Origin: Oscillospiraceae bacterium
GTDB taxonomy: Bacteria > Bacillota > Clostridia > Oscillospirales > Ruminococcaceae
Length of the DNA: 50,343 bases
Direction: 5' to 3'
Assembly: GCA_022769565.1 (NCBI GenBank)
Contig: JALEJQ010000030.1
Span: 1 to 50,343 of the forward strand
Under the pieces are notes generated by a model, which saw nothing but the letters and a program-made list of their open reading frames with translations, was not told the origin of the DNA and did not search any database. Below, piece after piece: positions 7,208 to 16,688 of the stretch; positions within the stretch are counted from its first letter, which is position 1; each line of letters opens with the position of its first letter. The position numbers and the translations under genes are program-made.

Positions 7208-10200
7208 TTACTTGAAGTAAGCTACGCCGCTTTCAAATATCTTCTGATCCTTAGCGCCGGGAACGTTCTTGCATATATCTCTGCCGATACGTTCGCTGTG
7301 TCCCATTTTGCCGAGGATACGTCCGTCGGGAGAGGTAATGCCCTCGATAGCCTCGATGGAGGTGTTGGGGTTAAATCTGATGTCAAGTGTGGGAGCACCG
7401 TTAAGGTCAACATACTGAGTTGCGATCTGTCCGTTGTCGGCAAGCTGCTTGATAAGCTCGGGAGAAGCAACGAAGCGTCCCTCACCGTGGGAAATTGCTA
7501 TCCTGTGTATGTCGCCAACTTCACAGCCTGTGAGCCAAGGCGACTTGGTTGACGCAATTCTTGTATTAACCATCATTGACTGGTGTCTGCCTATGGTGTT
7601 GAATGTCAGCGTGGGAGAATCGCTTGTCATATCAACAATGTGTCCGAAAGGCACAAGTCCCAGCTTGATAAGAGCCTGGAAGCCGTTGCAGATACCAAGC
7701 ATAAGACCGTCTCTGTTGTCCATAAGGTCGTGAACAGCGTCCTTGATACGGGGATTTCAGAAAAATGCTGTAATGAACTTGCCGGAACCGTCAGGCTCGT
7801 CACCGCCGGAGAAGCCGCCGGGTATCATGATTATCTGTGAATTCTTGATAGCCTTTTCAACGTAAGCAACGCTGTCTTCAAGAGCAGCTGCGGAAAGGTT
7901 CTTGATAACTACAACTTCGGGAACTGCGCCTGCACGTTCAAATACTCTTGCCGTGTCATATTCGCAGTTTGTGCCGGGGAATACGGGGATAAGAACTCTC
8001 GGCTTTGCAAAGGAAGAAGCGTGCTGAGAGGTCTCTTTGGCTGTATAAGTGAATACCTTTACAGGCTTATCCTCTGTCTTAATGTTGCAGGGGAATACAG
8101 GTTCAAGGCGGTCTTCCCACTTTTTCTGTATCTCAGCCATGTCAACGGTGTAATCCTTGCAGTCTATCTTGTATTCGTCGATAGTTGTACCGATAACATT
8201 CTCAACGGTGAAGGGGTCGCCGTTAAGCTCGATAACAAAGGAGCCGTACTTGGAGTAGAAAAGCTGGTCCTCGGACAGCTTCTTGTCAAATCTGAAGCCT
8301 ATGCGGTTGCCCAGAGACATCTTTGCAACGGCTTCTGCAACGCCGCCGAAGCCTACTGCCCATACGGACAAAGCCTGTCCTTCTTCAATGAGCTTTTCGA
8401 CCTTTTCAAAGCACTCTCTGATGCTTGCGAATACGGGAAGATTGTTTTCATCGTATTCGGGAGTGATAAGAATTACCTTGTTGCCTGCCTTTTTGAATTC
8501 GGGGGAGATTATCTTCTTGCTGTCACCTGTGGAAACGGCAAAGGAAACAAGTGTTGCGGGAACGTCAATGTTCTCGAATGTGCCGGACATGGAGTCCTTT
8601 CCGCCGATGGCGCCGCAGCCAAGCTCAAGCTGTGCCTTGAATGCACCGAGAAGTGCGGCAAAGGGTCTGCCCCAGCGTGTGGGATTGTTCTGTGTGCGCT
8701 CGAAATATTCCTGGAAGGTGAGCCAGCAGTGCTTGTAGCTTCCGCCTGCGGCAACAACCTTTGCAACAGATTCGATAACAGCGGCAATTGCGCCGTGATA
8801 AGGGCTCTTGTCGGAAACGTAAGGGTTAAAGCCCCAGCCCATGATAGAGCAAGTGTTTGTTTCGCCCTTGAGTACGGGTATCTTTGCAGCCATAGCCTGT
8901 GTAGGAGTAAGCTGATATGCGCCGCCGTAAGGCATAAGCACCGTTCCTGCGCCGATAGTAGAGTCGAAACGCTCAACAAGTCCCTTCTGAGAGCATACAT
9001 TAAGGTTTGTCATAAGAGCTTCCCAGCTGTCTGCGCAGTCTGTGTATGTCTTAAGCTGTGCAGTAACGGGGAGGGGAACTGCAACGGTGGTGTGCTTTTC
9101 AGCGCCGTTTGAGTTAAGGAATTCTCTTGAAAGGTCAACGATAACCTTATCGTTCCACTTCATTTTAAGACGGGGTTCTGCGGTAACAACGGCAACAAGA
9201 GTAGCTTCAAGGTTTTCCTTCTCGGCTTCCTTGATAAATCTGTCAGCATCGGTCTTTCTTACAACAACCGCCATACGTTCCTGGCTCTCGGAAATTGCAA
9301 GCTCTGTGCCGTCAAGTCCGTCATACTTCTTGGGAACAGCGTTAAGGTCGATAACAAGACCGTCTGTAAGCTCGCCGATAGCAACGGACACGCCGCCTGC
9401 GCCGAAGTCGTTGCAGCGCTTTATCATATGTGTAACTTCGGGATTTCTGAACAATCTCTGGAGCTTTCTTTCAACGGGAGGATTACCCTTCTGTACCTCT
9501 GCTCCGCAGCTTTCGAGAGAAGCCTCTGTGTGGGACTTGGAGGAGCCTGTTGCACCGCCGCAGCCGTCACGGCCTGTGCGTCCGCCGAGAAGGATAACAA
9601 CATCCTCAGGCTCGGGAACTTCACGGATAACATTTTCTTCGGGAGCAGCAGCTATAACTGCACCTATTTCAAGACGCTTTGCAACATATCCGGGGTGATA
9701 AACCTCAGCAACGTGACCTGTGGCAAGTCCTATCTGGTTTCCGTAGGAGCTGTAGCCGTTTGCAGCGCCCACGGTTATCTTTCTCTGGGGCAGCTTGCCG
9801 TGAATGGTGTCCTCAACGGGAACAAGGGGATTTGCAGCACCCGTTACACGCATTGCCTGATAAACGTAGGAACGTCCGGAAAGAGGATCTCTGATAGCTC
9901 CGCCAAGGCAGGTCGCAGCGCCGCCGAAGGGTTCGATCTCGGTGGGGTGATTGTGTGTCTCGTTCTTGAACATAAGGAGCCAGTCCTGCATATCTCCGTC
10001 AACGTCAACCTTGATGCGAACAGAGCAGGCGTTTATCTCTTCCGATTCGTCAAGATCCTTCAGAACGCCGTCCTTTTTCAGCTTCTTTGCGGCAATTGTA
10101 GCGATGTCCATAAGTGTTATTGGCTTTTCGCTCCTGCCAAGCTCGTTTCTTGCGTTGATATATTCATCGTAGGTTTTTTTGATGTAGTCTGCATTTATAT

Positions 10201-10915
10201 TTGCTTCATCGATAATTGTGGAGAAGGTTGTGTGACGGCAGTGGTCGGACCAGTATGTATCTATCATTCTGATCTCGGTAATTGTGGGGTCACGCTTTTC
10301 CGTATCTCTGAAATAGCTCTGGCAGAACTTGATGTCGTCAAGATCCATTGCAAGGCCGTATTTGTTGATGAAGTTTACCAGCTCTGCTTCTTCAAGATAG
10401 ATAAAGTTTTCAAGCGTTGCAACTTCTGTGGGAATATCATACTCGGAAATGAGAGTTGACACTTCTTCAAGCGACGCTTCACGGCTTTCAACGGGGTTGA
10501 TGATATAGGATTTAAGAGAAGAAAGCTCTGCGGCGGATAATTTTCCGTCAACTATATAAATTCTTGCGTTCTTTACCTTGCAGCGCTCACCCTGTGTAAG
10601 TATCTGGATACACTGTTCGCAGGAATCGGCGCGCTGGTCAAACTGTCCGGGAAGATACTCAACGGCAAATATCGATTCGTTTTCCGAAAGCTCGGGCAGC
10701 TTTGCGCTTGTAACGTCAACAGCAGGCTCAGAGAAAACGTTGCCTATGGCAAGCTTGAAATCTGCCTCGGAAAGTCCCTCTGCGTCATAACGGTTAAGAA
10801 TTCTGATATTCCTCAGCTTGTCAAGCCTGAGCGCAGTTTTAACATCGGCAAGAAGATTCTTTGCTTCAACTGCAAACTCCGGCTTTTTTTCAACATAAAT
10901 ACGAAATACAGACAT
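7208..10915 (-). pseudogene. purL: phosphoribosylformylglycinamidine synthase interrupted by in-frame UGA
   Basis: FGAM synthase converts FGAR, glutamine and ATP to FGAM in purine synthesis. This is the large single-chain type: N-terminal and catalytic AIRS-like domains (DTYWSDHCRHTTFST, FKNETHNHPTEIEPFGGAAT, GDKDSM-like GAIGGKDSMSG), then a C-terminal glutamine amidotransferase domain with nucleophile Cys in LMLGICNGFQ and the His/Glu end in GKMGHSER. The reading frame holds 1052 codons, then TGA at 7759-7757, then 182 codons in the same frame. The stop falls in the segment GKFITAFF-stop-NPRIKDAVHDL, where relatives have Arg. Removing it gives 1235 aa, the normal length. There is no frameshift. 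The UGA is inside the amidotransferase domain, before its nucleophile, and the next ATG (7723) has no ribosome site. GGAG precedes the start ATG. Follows mtaB by 18 bases. A sequencing error, a true nonsense mutation or readthrough are all possible. Confidence 0.9.
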
Positions 10916-10933
10916 ACAAATACGCTCCTTATA

Positions 10934-12235
10934 TTAATAAATAATTTCTCCTACGCAATAGTCCTCTTCTAACCTTATTATTTTAACATAAAAAATCTTA
11001 TTACGCAAACTTTTATCTAAATATTTTGTAAATATTTTTACCAAAGTATAATTCGGGGTATATCCGTGAGGGAGCTTGTCCTCTTTTTCACGTTCAAAAA
11101 GCACGGGAACGGTAAGTCCCACCTGACTTTCAAGAAACTTTCTTTGTGACACCGCCGCTGCTTCCGTCATGCGTTTTGCACGGAGATTTTTTACCTCTGT
11201 AGGTATCTGATCTTCCATAACGGCTGCAGGAGTGCCTTTTCTTTGGGAATAGGGGAAAACGTGTACCTTTGAAAAGCCTATATTTTTCACAAATTCAAGT
11301 GACTCGGCAAAATCCTCTTCCGTTTCGCCCGGAAATCCCACCATAACGTCTGTGGTAACTGCGCAGTTGTCAAAATTTGAACGCAGCTTGTTCACGAGCG
11401 TTTCGTAATCGTTGGGAGTGTAGCGCCTGTTCATGGCTTTCAGCGTCCTGCCGCAGCCGCTTTGCAGGGATAAATGAAACTGAGGGCAAAGCTTAGGCTG
11501 CGCCGAAAGACGTTTTATGTCCTCATCGCTTATCATTTCGGGTTCAAGAGAACCTAAGCGTACTCGCTCCACGCCCTCTACGGAGCAGACATTCTCAACT
11601 GCATCGGCAAGCCGCAGCCCGAATTCTATGCCGTAAAAGGAAAGATTTATTCCCACAAGCACTATTTCACGGTAGCCTGCTTTGGCAAGATTTTCCGTTT
11701 CCTCTCTGAGCTTTTCCGGCGGCTTGGAGCGGAAACGTCCTCTTGAATAAGGTATGATGCAGTATGAACAGAACATATTGCAGCCGTCCTGTATCTTTAT
11801 AAACGCCCTTGTATTGCCGGTGTAGCCGCTGTTCTGCATATCTTCAAACAGGTCGCCCGAAGAATATCCGCAGACATTTATTTGTTTTTCCTTGGTTTGC
11901 AGATAATCCTCTATAATAAAAGGAAGAGTGCTGCGGTTTTTGGTGCCTGTGACAATGTCCGCTTCATCAAGGGCTGAGGCTTCATTGGGAAAAGCCTGGG
12001 GATAGCAGCCTGTGACCGCTATTACGGCGTCGGGATTTTCTCTTCTTATGCGGCGAAGCTCTTTAAACATTTTTTTATCGCCGGATTCGGTTACAGTGCA
12101 GGAATTTATAACGTATATATCGCAGTTTTTCTCGTCCTCCGATATTGTGTATCCGTGAGAAGCAAAATTCTGCTTCATATTTTCGGTCTCATATAAATTT
12201 ACTTTGCAGCCAAAGGTTTTAAAGTGAATATTCAT
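10934..12235 (-). CDS. mtaB: tRNA t6A37 methylthiotransferase MtaB
   Basis: A radical-SAM methylthiotransferase that turns t6A37 into ms2t6A37 in ANN-decoding tRNAs. It is 433 aa. The N-terminal UPF0004 domain carries cluster ligands Cys10, Cys46 and Cys77 (TFGCKVNLYET, NSCTVTE, TGCYPQ); KVN after the first Cys marks MtaB rather than MiaB (QQN). The radical-SAM cluster is Cys152, Cys156, Cys159 in GCNMFCSYC. A C-terminal TRAM-like region follows. The start has GGAG. Transcribed with purL downstream (18-base gap). Promoter at 12303-12331. Confidence 0.93.
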   Translation of the reverse strand: MNIHFKTFGCKVNLYETENMKQNFASHGYTISEDEKNCDIYVINSCTVTESGDKKMFKELRRIRRENPDAVIAVTGCYPQAFPNEASALDEADIVTGTKNRSTLPFIIEDYLQTKEKQINVCGYSSGDLFEDMQNSGYTGNTRAFIKIQDGCNMFCSYCIIPYSRGRFRSKPPEKLREETENLAKAGYREIVLVGINLSFYGIEFGLRLADAVENVCSVEGVERVRLGSLEPEMISDEDIKRLSAQPKLCPQFHLSLQSGCGRTLKAMNRRYTPNDYETLVNKLRSNFDNCAVTTDVMVGFPGETEEDFAESLEFVKNIGFSKVHVFPYSQRKGTPAAVMEDQIPTEVKNLRAKRMTEAAAVSQRKFLESQVGLTVPVLFEREKEDKLPHGYTPNYTLVKIFTKYLDKSLRNKIFYVKIIRLEEDYCVGEIIY

Positions 12236-12302
12236 AAATTACTCCACAGTTTTTTGTACAAAACGCTGAACGAACTTTTGGGCGTTTTGAAAAATTTATA
12301 CC

Positions 12303-12331
12303 ATTATACAATATTACAAAAAAAATTGCAA
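12303..12331 (-). promoter_or_regulatory. mtaB-purL promoter
   Basis: Minus strand TTGCAA (12331-12326), 17 bases, TATAAT (12308-12303). The spacer starts with eight T residues. It lies back to back with the promoter of the HPr-like gene, the two -35 boxes being 6 bases apart. Confidence 0.7.
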
Positions 12332-12337
12332 TTCCTC

Positions 12338-12366
12338 TTGACTTAAAAAAAGAAAAATGGTATTCT
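12338..12366 (+). promoter_or_regulatory. promoter of the HPr-like gene
   Basis: TTGACT (12338-12343), 17 bases of A-rich spacer, TATTCT (12361-12366). The predicted start near 12373 gives a leader of about 60 bases. Confidence 0.55.
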
Positions 12367-12432
12367 ATATATTGTACCGAGGTATAAATAATGGTGCAAA
12401 TGGAAAATAACAAACTATTGGAGGGACTTATT

Positions 12433-12663
12433 ATGGCTAAAACAACTGTTATGCTGGCAACTATCAATGATGTTAAGAATTTTGTGACTTCCGTTTCAAA
12501 ATGCGACTATGATGTCGATTTGATCTCCGGCAGATATGCTGTCGACGCAAAATCAATCATGGGTATCTTCAGCCTGGATCTTTCCAAGCCTATCACTCTT
12601 GAAGCGCATACTGACGATGCCTCTGCTTTCTTCGCTGAGATCAAGCAGTTCATCGTTGATTGA
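12433..12663 (+). CDS. HPr-like protein lacking the phosphorylatable histidine
   Basis: A 76-aa protein that aligns without gaps to HPr of the sugar phosphotransferase system over its central part. The regulatory serine region AKSIMGIFSLDLSK is intact (Ser41 equals HPr Ser46). The active-site segment His-Ala-Arg-Pro (HPr 15-18) is replaced by Thr10-Ile-Asn-Asp13, so Enzyme I phosphotransfer at this site looks impossible. Bacillus Crh is a comparable case (no His15, Ser46 kept), which acts in catabolite repression through CcpA. The start ATG follows TGGAGGGAC; an upstream ATG at 12391 is in frame but has no ribosome site. It has its own promoter and terminator, so it is monocistronic. A regulatory or other non-PTS role is inferred. 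Confidence 0.8.
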   Translation: MAKTTVMLATINDVKNFVTSVSKCDYDVDLISGRYAVDAKSIMGIFSLDLSKPITLEAHTDDASAFFAEIKQFIVD

Positions 12664-12690
12664 TATACCCGCATAAAATTCTGACTTCGG

Positions 12691-12716
12691 GCGTCGGATA
12701 TATATCCGGCGCTTTT
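12691..12716 (+). terminator. terminator of the HPr-like gene
   Basis: A 9-bp stem GCGTCGGAT (12691-12699) / ATCCGGCGC (12704-12712) with a 4-base loop and one G-T pair, followed by TTTTGTTG. Confidence 0.8.
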
Positions 12717-12772
12717 GTTGTACCCGAAAATAATTGAGACAGGTTATGCATAAAATTATCAGAGGTGGTTTT

Positions 12773-13930
12773 ATGCATATACATATACGAAATATTGCAG
12801 CAGTTTTTATGTCGGTTTCTCTTGCGGTTTCCTGCTGTTTTGGGGATTTTGCGGCTTATGCCGAAGAAGAAAAAGAAACAGCCGAATGCAGCTTGATTTT
12901 TGAAATTTCAACGGGAATAGTTATCGACAGCAAGCATTCATCGGAAAAGGTGCCTGTTGGAACTATGAATAAACTTATGACGGTGCTTCTTGCCGCCGAA
13001 AAGATAGAAAGCGGAGAACTTGCCTTTGACAGTAAGATAAAAGCCTCTTCTGCGGCAAATTCCATGCATGGTGCTCAGATATGGCTCATGCCGGGCGAAG
13101 AAATGACCTTGGAGGACCTCCTGAAAGGCGTTATAATAGGTAATGCCAACGACGCATCCGTGGCGGTCGCAGAAGCGGTCTCGGGAACGGAAAGCAGGTT
13201 TGTTGAGCTTATGAACAGCCGTGCGGAAGAACTGGGAATGAAGGATACTGAGTTTACCAACTGCTGCGGCTATTATGATGATTCCTTGCAGGTATCTACT
13301 GCGGAGGATATGTCGAAGCTGGTCACGGCGCTTTTTAGGTATGATTTTCTGCGCCCTTACTTTACCTGCTGGATGGATTACCTCAGAGACGGTGCCACGG
13401 AGCTTGTTAACGCAAATGTCCTTGTCAGAAAAGTTGATGGCATTGCAGGCTTTAAAGCGGGCTTCACGGAAAATTCGGGAAACTGCCTCGCCGCAGCTGC
13501 CGAAAGGGACGGAAAGGCTTTCGGCGTGATACTTTTAGGCTACGAAGACAAAGATAATATGTTTTCCGAGGCAAAACGTCTGCTGAACGGCGCTTTTTCA
13601 AATTATACGGTAATGCAGCCGCCGCTTCCCGATGAATTTCCCGAAGAGATAGCCGTAAAGGGCGGCACGGTCAAGGAAATTCCCCTTGAATACGGTGAAA
13701 TACGGAATATCGTTATTCCGAAAGGGGCTGCAGGCTCGGTATCGTCGCAGGTTTTTGTTCCCGATTATGTTTACGCTCCCGTCAGCGCAGGGGATAATGT
13801 GGGCGAGGTGCATTTTTACCGTGACGACAAGTTTGTTTTTTCTGTGAACATTACTGCAGGAGAATCTGCGGAACGTTTAAATATTAAAAAGATAATGGTG
13901 ATTTTGCTTAAATTTTTGCTGTCATTTTAG
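12773..13930 (+). CDS. DacF-type D-alanyl-D-alanine carboxypeptidase homologue with altered active site
   Basis: An exported 385-aa member of the S11 penicillin-binding-protein family. An N-terminal signal peptide (about residues 1-30, ending near AAYA) is followed by the peptidase domain and a C-terminal beta domain with a final hydrophobic stretch. Catalytic motifs are recognisable but changed: SxxK is Thr64-Met-Asn-Lys67, SxN is Asn124-Ala-Asn126, and KTG is Lys228-Ala-Gly230. The lysines and the second Asn remain, but the nucleophilic Ser is Thr. Normal activity is doubtful; a non-catalytic or peptidoglycan-binding role is possible. Start ATG 12773 follows AGAGGTGG; upstream in-frame TTG and ATG codons lack a ribosome site. 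It lies alone between the HPr-like gene and pgi. Confidence 0.85.
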   Translation: MHIHIRNIAAVFMSVSLAVSCCFGDFAAYAEEEKETAECSLIFEISTGIVIDSKHSSEKVPVGTMNKLMTVLLAAEKIESGELAFDSKIKASSAANSMHGAQIWLMPGEEMTLEDLLKGVIIGNANDASVAVAEAVSGTESRFVELMNSRAEELGMKDTEFTNCCGYYDDSLQVSTAEDMSKLVTALFRYDFLRPYFTCWMDYLRDGATELVNANVLVRKVDGIAGFKAGFTENSGNCLAAAAERDGKAFGVILLGYEDKDNMFSEAKRLLNGAFSNYTVMQPPLPDEFPEEIAVKGGTVKEIPLEYGEIRNIVIPKGAAGSVSSQVFVPDYVYAPVSAGDNVGEVHFYRDDKFVFSVNITAGESAERLNIKKIMVILLKFLLSF

Positions 13931-13980
13931 TTAAATATCAATAAAACTTGCGGATAAAACGTTATTGTTTTCAAAAAATA

Positions 13981-14009
13981 TTGCAAAATGCCCGGATTTA
14001 TAGTAAAAT
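13981..14009 (+). promoter_or_regulatory. pgi promoter
   Basis: TTGCAA (13981-13986), 17 bases, TAAAAT (14004-14009), 34 bases before the pgi start codon. Confidence 0.6.
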
Positions 14010-14043
14010 GAATGTTAGGAATTTAATTGGAGGAATAGTTAAA

Positions 14044-15378
14044 ATGTCTATTTCATTAAACACTAAGTATTTAAAAGATTTTATTGCTCCTCATGAACTT
14101 GAAGCTGCAAAGGCTCAGGCTGAACTTGCCGCTAAAACTCTTCATGACAGATCGGGCCTCGGAAATGATTTCCTTGGCTGGGTGAACCTTCCTACCGATT
14201 ATGATAAGGAGGAATTTGAAAGGATCAAGGTTGCTGCCAAGAAGATCCAAAGCAATTCCGACATACTTATCGTTATCGGCATCGGCGGTTCTTACCTCGG
14301 TGCAAGAGCGGCTATCGAGCTTCTCAAGTCTCCTTTCTACAACAACCTGAAGAAAGACACCCCGGACATTTATTATGTAGGAAACAATATCAACCCCACA
14401 TATCTTAACGAAGTTCTTTCCATCTGTGAGGGCAAGGATATTTCCGTTAACGTTATTTCCAAGTCCGGCACTACTACCGAACCGGCTCTTGCGTTCAGAG
14501 TTTTCCGTGAACTCGTTGAAAAGAAGTACGGCAAGGAAGGCGCTAAGGACAGGATCTTCTGCACCACAGACAAGGCAAGAGGAACTCTTAAGCAGCTTGC
14601 CGATACAGAAGGCTACGAAACATTTGTTATCGCAGACGACGTTGGAGGCAGATATTCCGTTCTTACAGCTGTAGGACTTCTTCCTATCGCTGTTGCAGGC
14701 TGTGATATTGACGCTATAATGGCAGGTGCAAAGCAGGCTCAGGATGAACTTGCAAAGGATTTTGACAATAACGACTGCTACAAGTATGCAGCTATCAGAA
14801 ATATTCTTTATTCCAAGAACAAGTCCATTGAGCTTCTTGTATCTTACGACCCCAGCTTTACAATGATGGCTGAATGGTTCAAGCAGCTCTTCGGCGAGAG
14901 CGAGGGCAAGGACGGAAAGGGTATTTTCCCTGCATCCGTTACATTCTCTACAGACCTCCATTCTATGGGACAGTTTATTCAGGACGGCTCAAGAGTCATG
15001 TTCGAGACCGTTGTTGACATTAAGAAGCCCAAGCAGGATTTCTTCCTTGAATCCGATGCGGAAAACCTTGACGGACTTAATTTCCTCACCAATCAGAATA
15101 TGTCCGTTGTTAACCGCAAGGCTTTTGAAGGAACTGTTCTGGCACACACCGAAGGCGGAGTTCCCAATATCGTTCTTGAACTTGAAGACACGACCGAAAA
15201 GAGCTTCGGCTATATGGTTTACTTCTTTGAGAAGGCTTGCGCAATAAGCGGATATATGCTTGGCGTAAATCCCTTCAATCAGCCCGGCGTTGAAAGCTAC
15301 AAGAAGAATATGTTTGCTCTTCTCGGCAAGCCCGGCTACGAGGATCAGAAGGCTGCTCTTGAAGCAAAGCTTAAGTAA
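14044..15378 (+). CDS. pgi: glucose-6-phosphate isomerase
   Basis: Interconverts glucose-6-phosphate and fructose-6-phosphate in glycolysis and gluconeogenesis. The 444-aa length fits the short bacterial type. Visible motifs include [18 protein letters not shown] (residues about 75-92), [14 protein letters not shown] of the SIS phosphosugar-binding domain, the family signature around [19 protein letters not shown], and the C-terminal [20 protein letters not shown] with the catalytic Lys. The start at 14044 has TGGAGGA 9 bases upstream; in-frame codons further up lack one. Codon use is strongly biased (AAG, CTT), as expected for an abundant enzyme. Confidence 0.97.
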   Translation: MSISLNTKYLKDFIAPHELEAAKAQAELAAKTLHDRSGLGNDFLGWVNLPTDYDKEEFERIKVAAKKIQSNSDILIVIGIGGSYLGARAAIELLKSPFYNNLKKDTPDIYYVGNNINPTYLNEVLSICEGKDISVNVISKSGTTTEPALAFRVFRELVEKKYGKEGAKDRIFCTTDKARGTLKQLADTEGYETFVIADDVGGRYSVLTAVGLLPIAVAGCDIDAIMAGAKQAQDELAKDFDNNDCYKYAAIRNILYSKNKSIELLVSYDPSFTMMAEWFKQLFGESEGKDGKGIFPASVTFSTDLHSMGQFIQDGSRVMFETVVDIKKPKQDFFLESDAENLDGLNFLTNQNMSVVNRKAFEGTVLAHTEGGVPNIVLELEDTTEKSFGYMVYFFEKACAISGYMLGVNPFNQPGVESYKKNMFALLGKPGYEDQKAALEAKLK

Positions 15379-15446
15379 GTTTTAAATCGCACTTTTCTGT
15401 GCGGATCAATATATTATGCCGTAAACGGCGGAACGGAGTGTTTCTC

Positions 15447-15857
15447 ATGGTAAAAATTATTACAGGCAAAAAAGGTACGGGCAAAACCAAGATCTTGATT
15501 GATATGATTAATGAAGCTTCCAAGAAAACCGACGGTTATGTTGTGTGCATCGACAAGAGCGAGAAGCTCAGATACGATATTCCTACTTCTGTAAGGATCG
15601 TTGATACAGACGCTAACAACATCTACTCCTTCGAGGCTTTCTACGGACTTGTTGCAGGACTTGTTGCAGGCAACTACGACATCAAGGAGATCTTTGTTGA
15701 CTCTATCCTTAAGGTTGGCGGAGCTGATTTCGAGGCTCTCGGCGCTGTTCTTAACAAGATCGACAAGCTCACAGCAAAAGATGTTGAAGTTATCTTCACA
15801 GTTTCCGCAGACAAGGCTGATCTCCCCGAATCTGTTGCAAAATACGCTGTAAAATAA
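15447..15857 (+). CDS. small P-loop protein of unknown function
   Basis: A 136-aa cytosolic protein. Residues 6-13 (GKKGTGKT) match Walker A, GxxxxGKT, followed by a helix (KILIDMINEASKK). A hydrophobic strand ending in Asp (KEIFVDSIL) could be Walker B, and VEVIFTVSADKADLPESV resembles a sensor strand and helix. It is too short for a complete AAA+ or PilT ATPase. GGAG lies 8 bases before the ATG. It follows pgi by 68 bases, with a small hairpin (CGCAC/GTGCG, 15388-15403) between. Highly biased codon use suggests good expression. I do not recognise a named family, and function is unknown. Confidence 0.75.
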   Translation: MVKIITGKKGTGKTKILIDMINEASKKTDGYVVCIDKSEKLRYDIPTSVRIVDTDANNIYSFEAFYGLVAGLVAGNYDIKEIFVDSILKVGGADFEALGAVLNKIDKLTAKDVEVIFTVSADKADLPESVAKYAVK

Positions 15858-15873
15858 AATTTATAAAAAACTA

Positions 15874-15902
15874 TTGACATATTATATCAGATGTGATATA
15901 AT
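15874..15902 (+). promoter_or_regulatory. yceD-rpmF promoter, full consensus
   Basis: TTGACA (15874-15879), 17 bases, TATAAT (15897-15902), with an extended -10 TGA just before. All twelve hexamer positions match consensus, fitting strong expression of a ribosomal protein gene. Confidence 0.9.
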
Positions 15903-15928
15903 TTTATCTGTTATGTTTGGGGTGTACT

Positions 15929-16375
15929 ATGGTTATAAACTTAAAACAGCTTTATAATATTGTCGGCGAAAAGCAGATTGTGGATTATGCTGTTGACTCT
16001 GTAAGGCTGAGTGAAATTAAAGGTTATAGCTTTGCTGACCCTGTAACTGTTAAGGGAACGGTCATAAACCGTGCAGGTATAGTTATTCTCAGCTATACTG
16101 CGGATTTTACTCTTAACGCTGTTTGCGACAGATGTCTTGCCGAATTTGAAAGGCATTTCAGCTATGATTACGAACATGTGCTTGTGCGTTCATCGAATAC
16201 CGATAACGATGAGTATATTGTTACAGAAGCCGATATGCTCGATTTGGACGAGGTCGTTATTATGGACATCCTGCTGCAGCTTCCCTCAAAGATGCTTTGC
16301 AAAGAGGATTGCAAGGGTTTGTGTCCTCAATGCGGAACAGATTTGAATTATAATGAATGTAACTGTAATGGTTAA
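15929..16375 (+). CDS. yceD: DUF177 / YceD-family protein
   Basis: A 148-aa protein of the YceD (DUF177) family, which is almost always encoded directly before rpmF and is linked to 23S rRNA / large-subunit biogenesis. The family hallmarks seen are NAVCDRCLAEF (CxxC) near the middle and the C-terminal cysteine cluster CKEDCKGLCPQCGTDLNYNE, a possible metal site. Start ATG 15929 follows GGGGTG; an in-frame TTG lies 12 bases upstream. It is separated from rpmF by 21 bases and shares its promoter and terminator. Confidence 0.9.
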   Translation: MVINLKQLYNIVGEKQIVDYAVDSVRLSEIKGYSFADPVTVKGTVINRAGIVILSYTADFTLNAVCDRCLAEFERHFSYDYEHVLVRSSNTDNDEYIVTEADMLDLDEVVIMDILLQLPSKMLCKEDCKGLCPQCGTDLNYNECNCNG

Positions 16376-16396
16376 AGGATAAGGAGGTGCTGAATA

Positions 16397-16579
16397 ATGG
16401 CAGTACCAAAGAGAAAGGTATCAAAGGCAAGACGCGATAAGAGACGTTCTGCTGTTTGGAAACTGGAGGCTCCCGCACTTTCCAGATGTACTAACTGCGG
16501 TGAACTTACATCTCCGCACAAGGTTTGCAAGAATTGCGGATACTATAAGGGCAGAGAAGTAATTTCAAAAGAAGCGTAA
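16397..16579 (+). CDS. rpmF: 50S ribosomal protein L32
   Basis: A 60-aa zinc-ribbon ribosomal protein. It begins MAVPKRKVSKARRDKRRS, the universal L32 start, and has CTNCGELTSPHKVCKNCG, a four-cysteine zinc-binding form (C+ paralogue). A very strong AAGGAGGTG ribosome site lies before the ATG. Second gene after yceD, with a terminator right behind. Confidence 0.98.
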   Translation: MAVPKRKVSKARRDKRRSAVWKLEAPALSRCTNCGELTSPHKVCKNCGYYKGREVISKEA

Positions 16580-16590
16580 GCTTTCTTGAG

Positions 16591-16630
16591 AACCGAAGAA
16601 GGGAGTTTTTTCCTTCTTCGGTTTTATTTT
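16591..16630 (+). terminator. rpmF terminator
   Basis: A perfect 12-bp stem AACCGAAGAAGG (16591-16602) / CCTTCTTCGGTT (16612-16623), followed by TTATTTT. Confidence 0.9.
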
Positions 16631-16688
16631 AGTTCAGCTTTTGTTTACGCCTGAACAAACAGGCAAAATAAAGCACAGGGAGATTTTT

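Noticed and set aside
7757-7759. Selenocysteine or a reassigned UGA codon in purL
   Set aside because: UGA ends many genes here, Arg rather than Cys is expected at this place, and no selenocysteine-insertion hairpin is apparent just after the codon.
8021-10459. Long open frames opposite purL (363 and 343 codons)
   Set aside because: They have no ribosome sites, show Cys/Val-rich composition typical of antisense frames, and lie entirely over conserved purL coding sequence.
12734-12772. Longer N-terminus for the DacF-like protein from TTG 12734
   Set aside because: It would put charged residues and no ribosome site before an already complete signal peptide; AGAGGTGG supports ATG 12773.
14071-14961. 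296-codon frame opposite pgi
   Set aside because: Antisense shadow of a highly codon-biased gene; no start signal and no recognisable domain.
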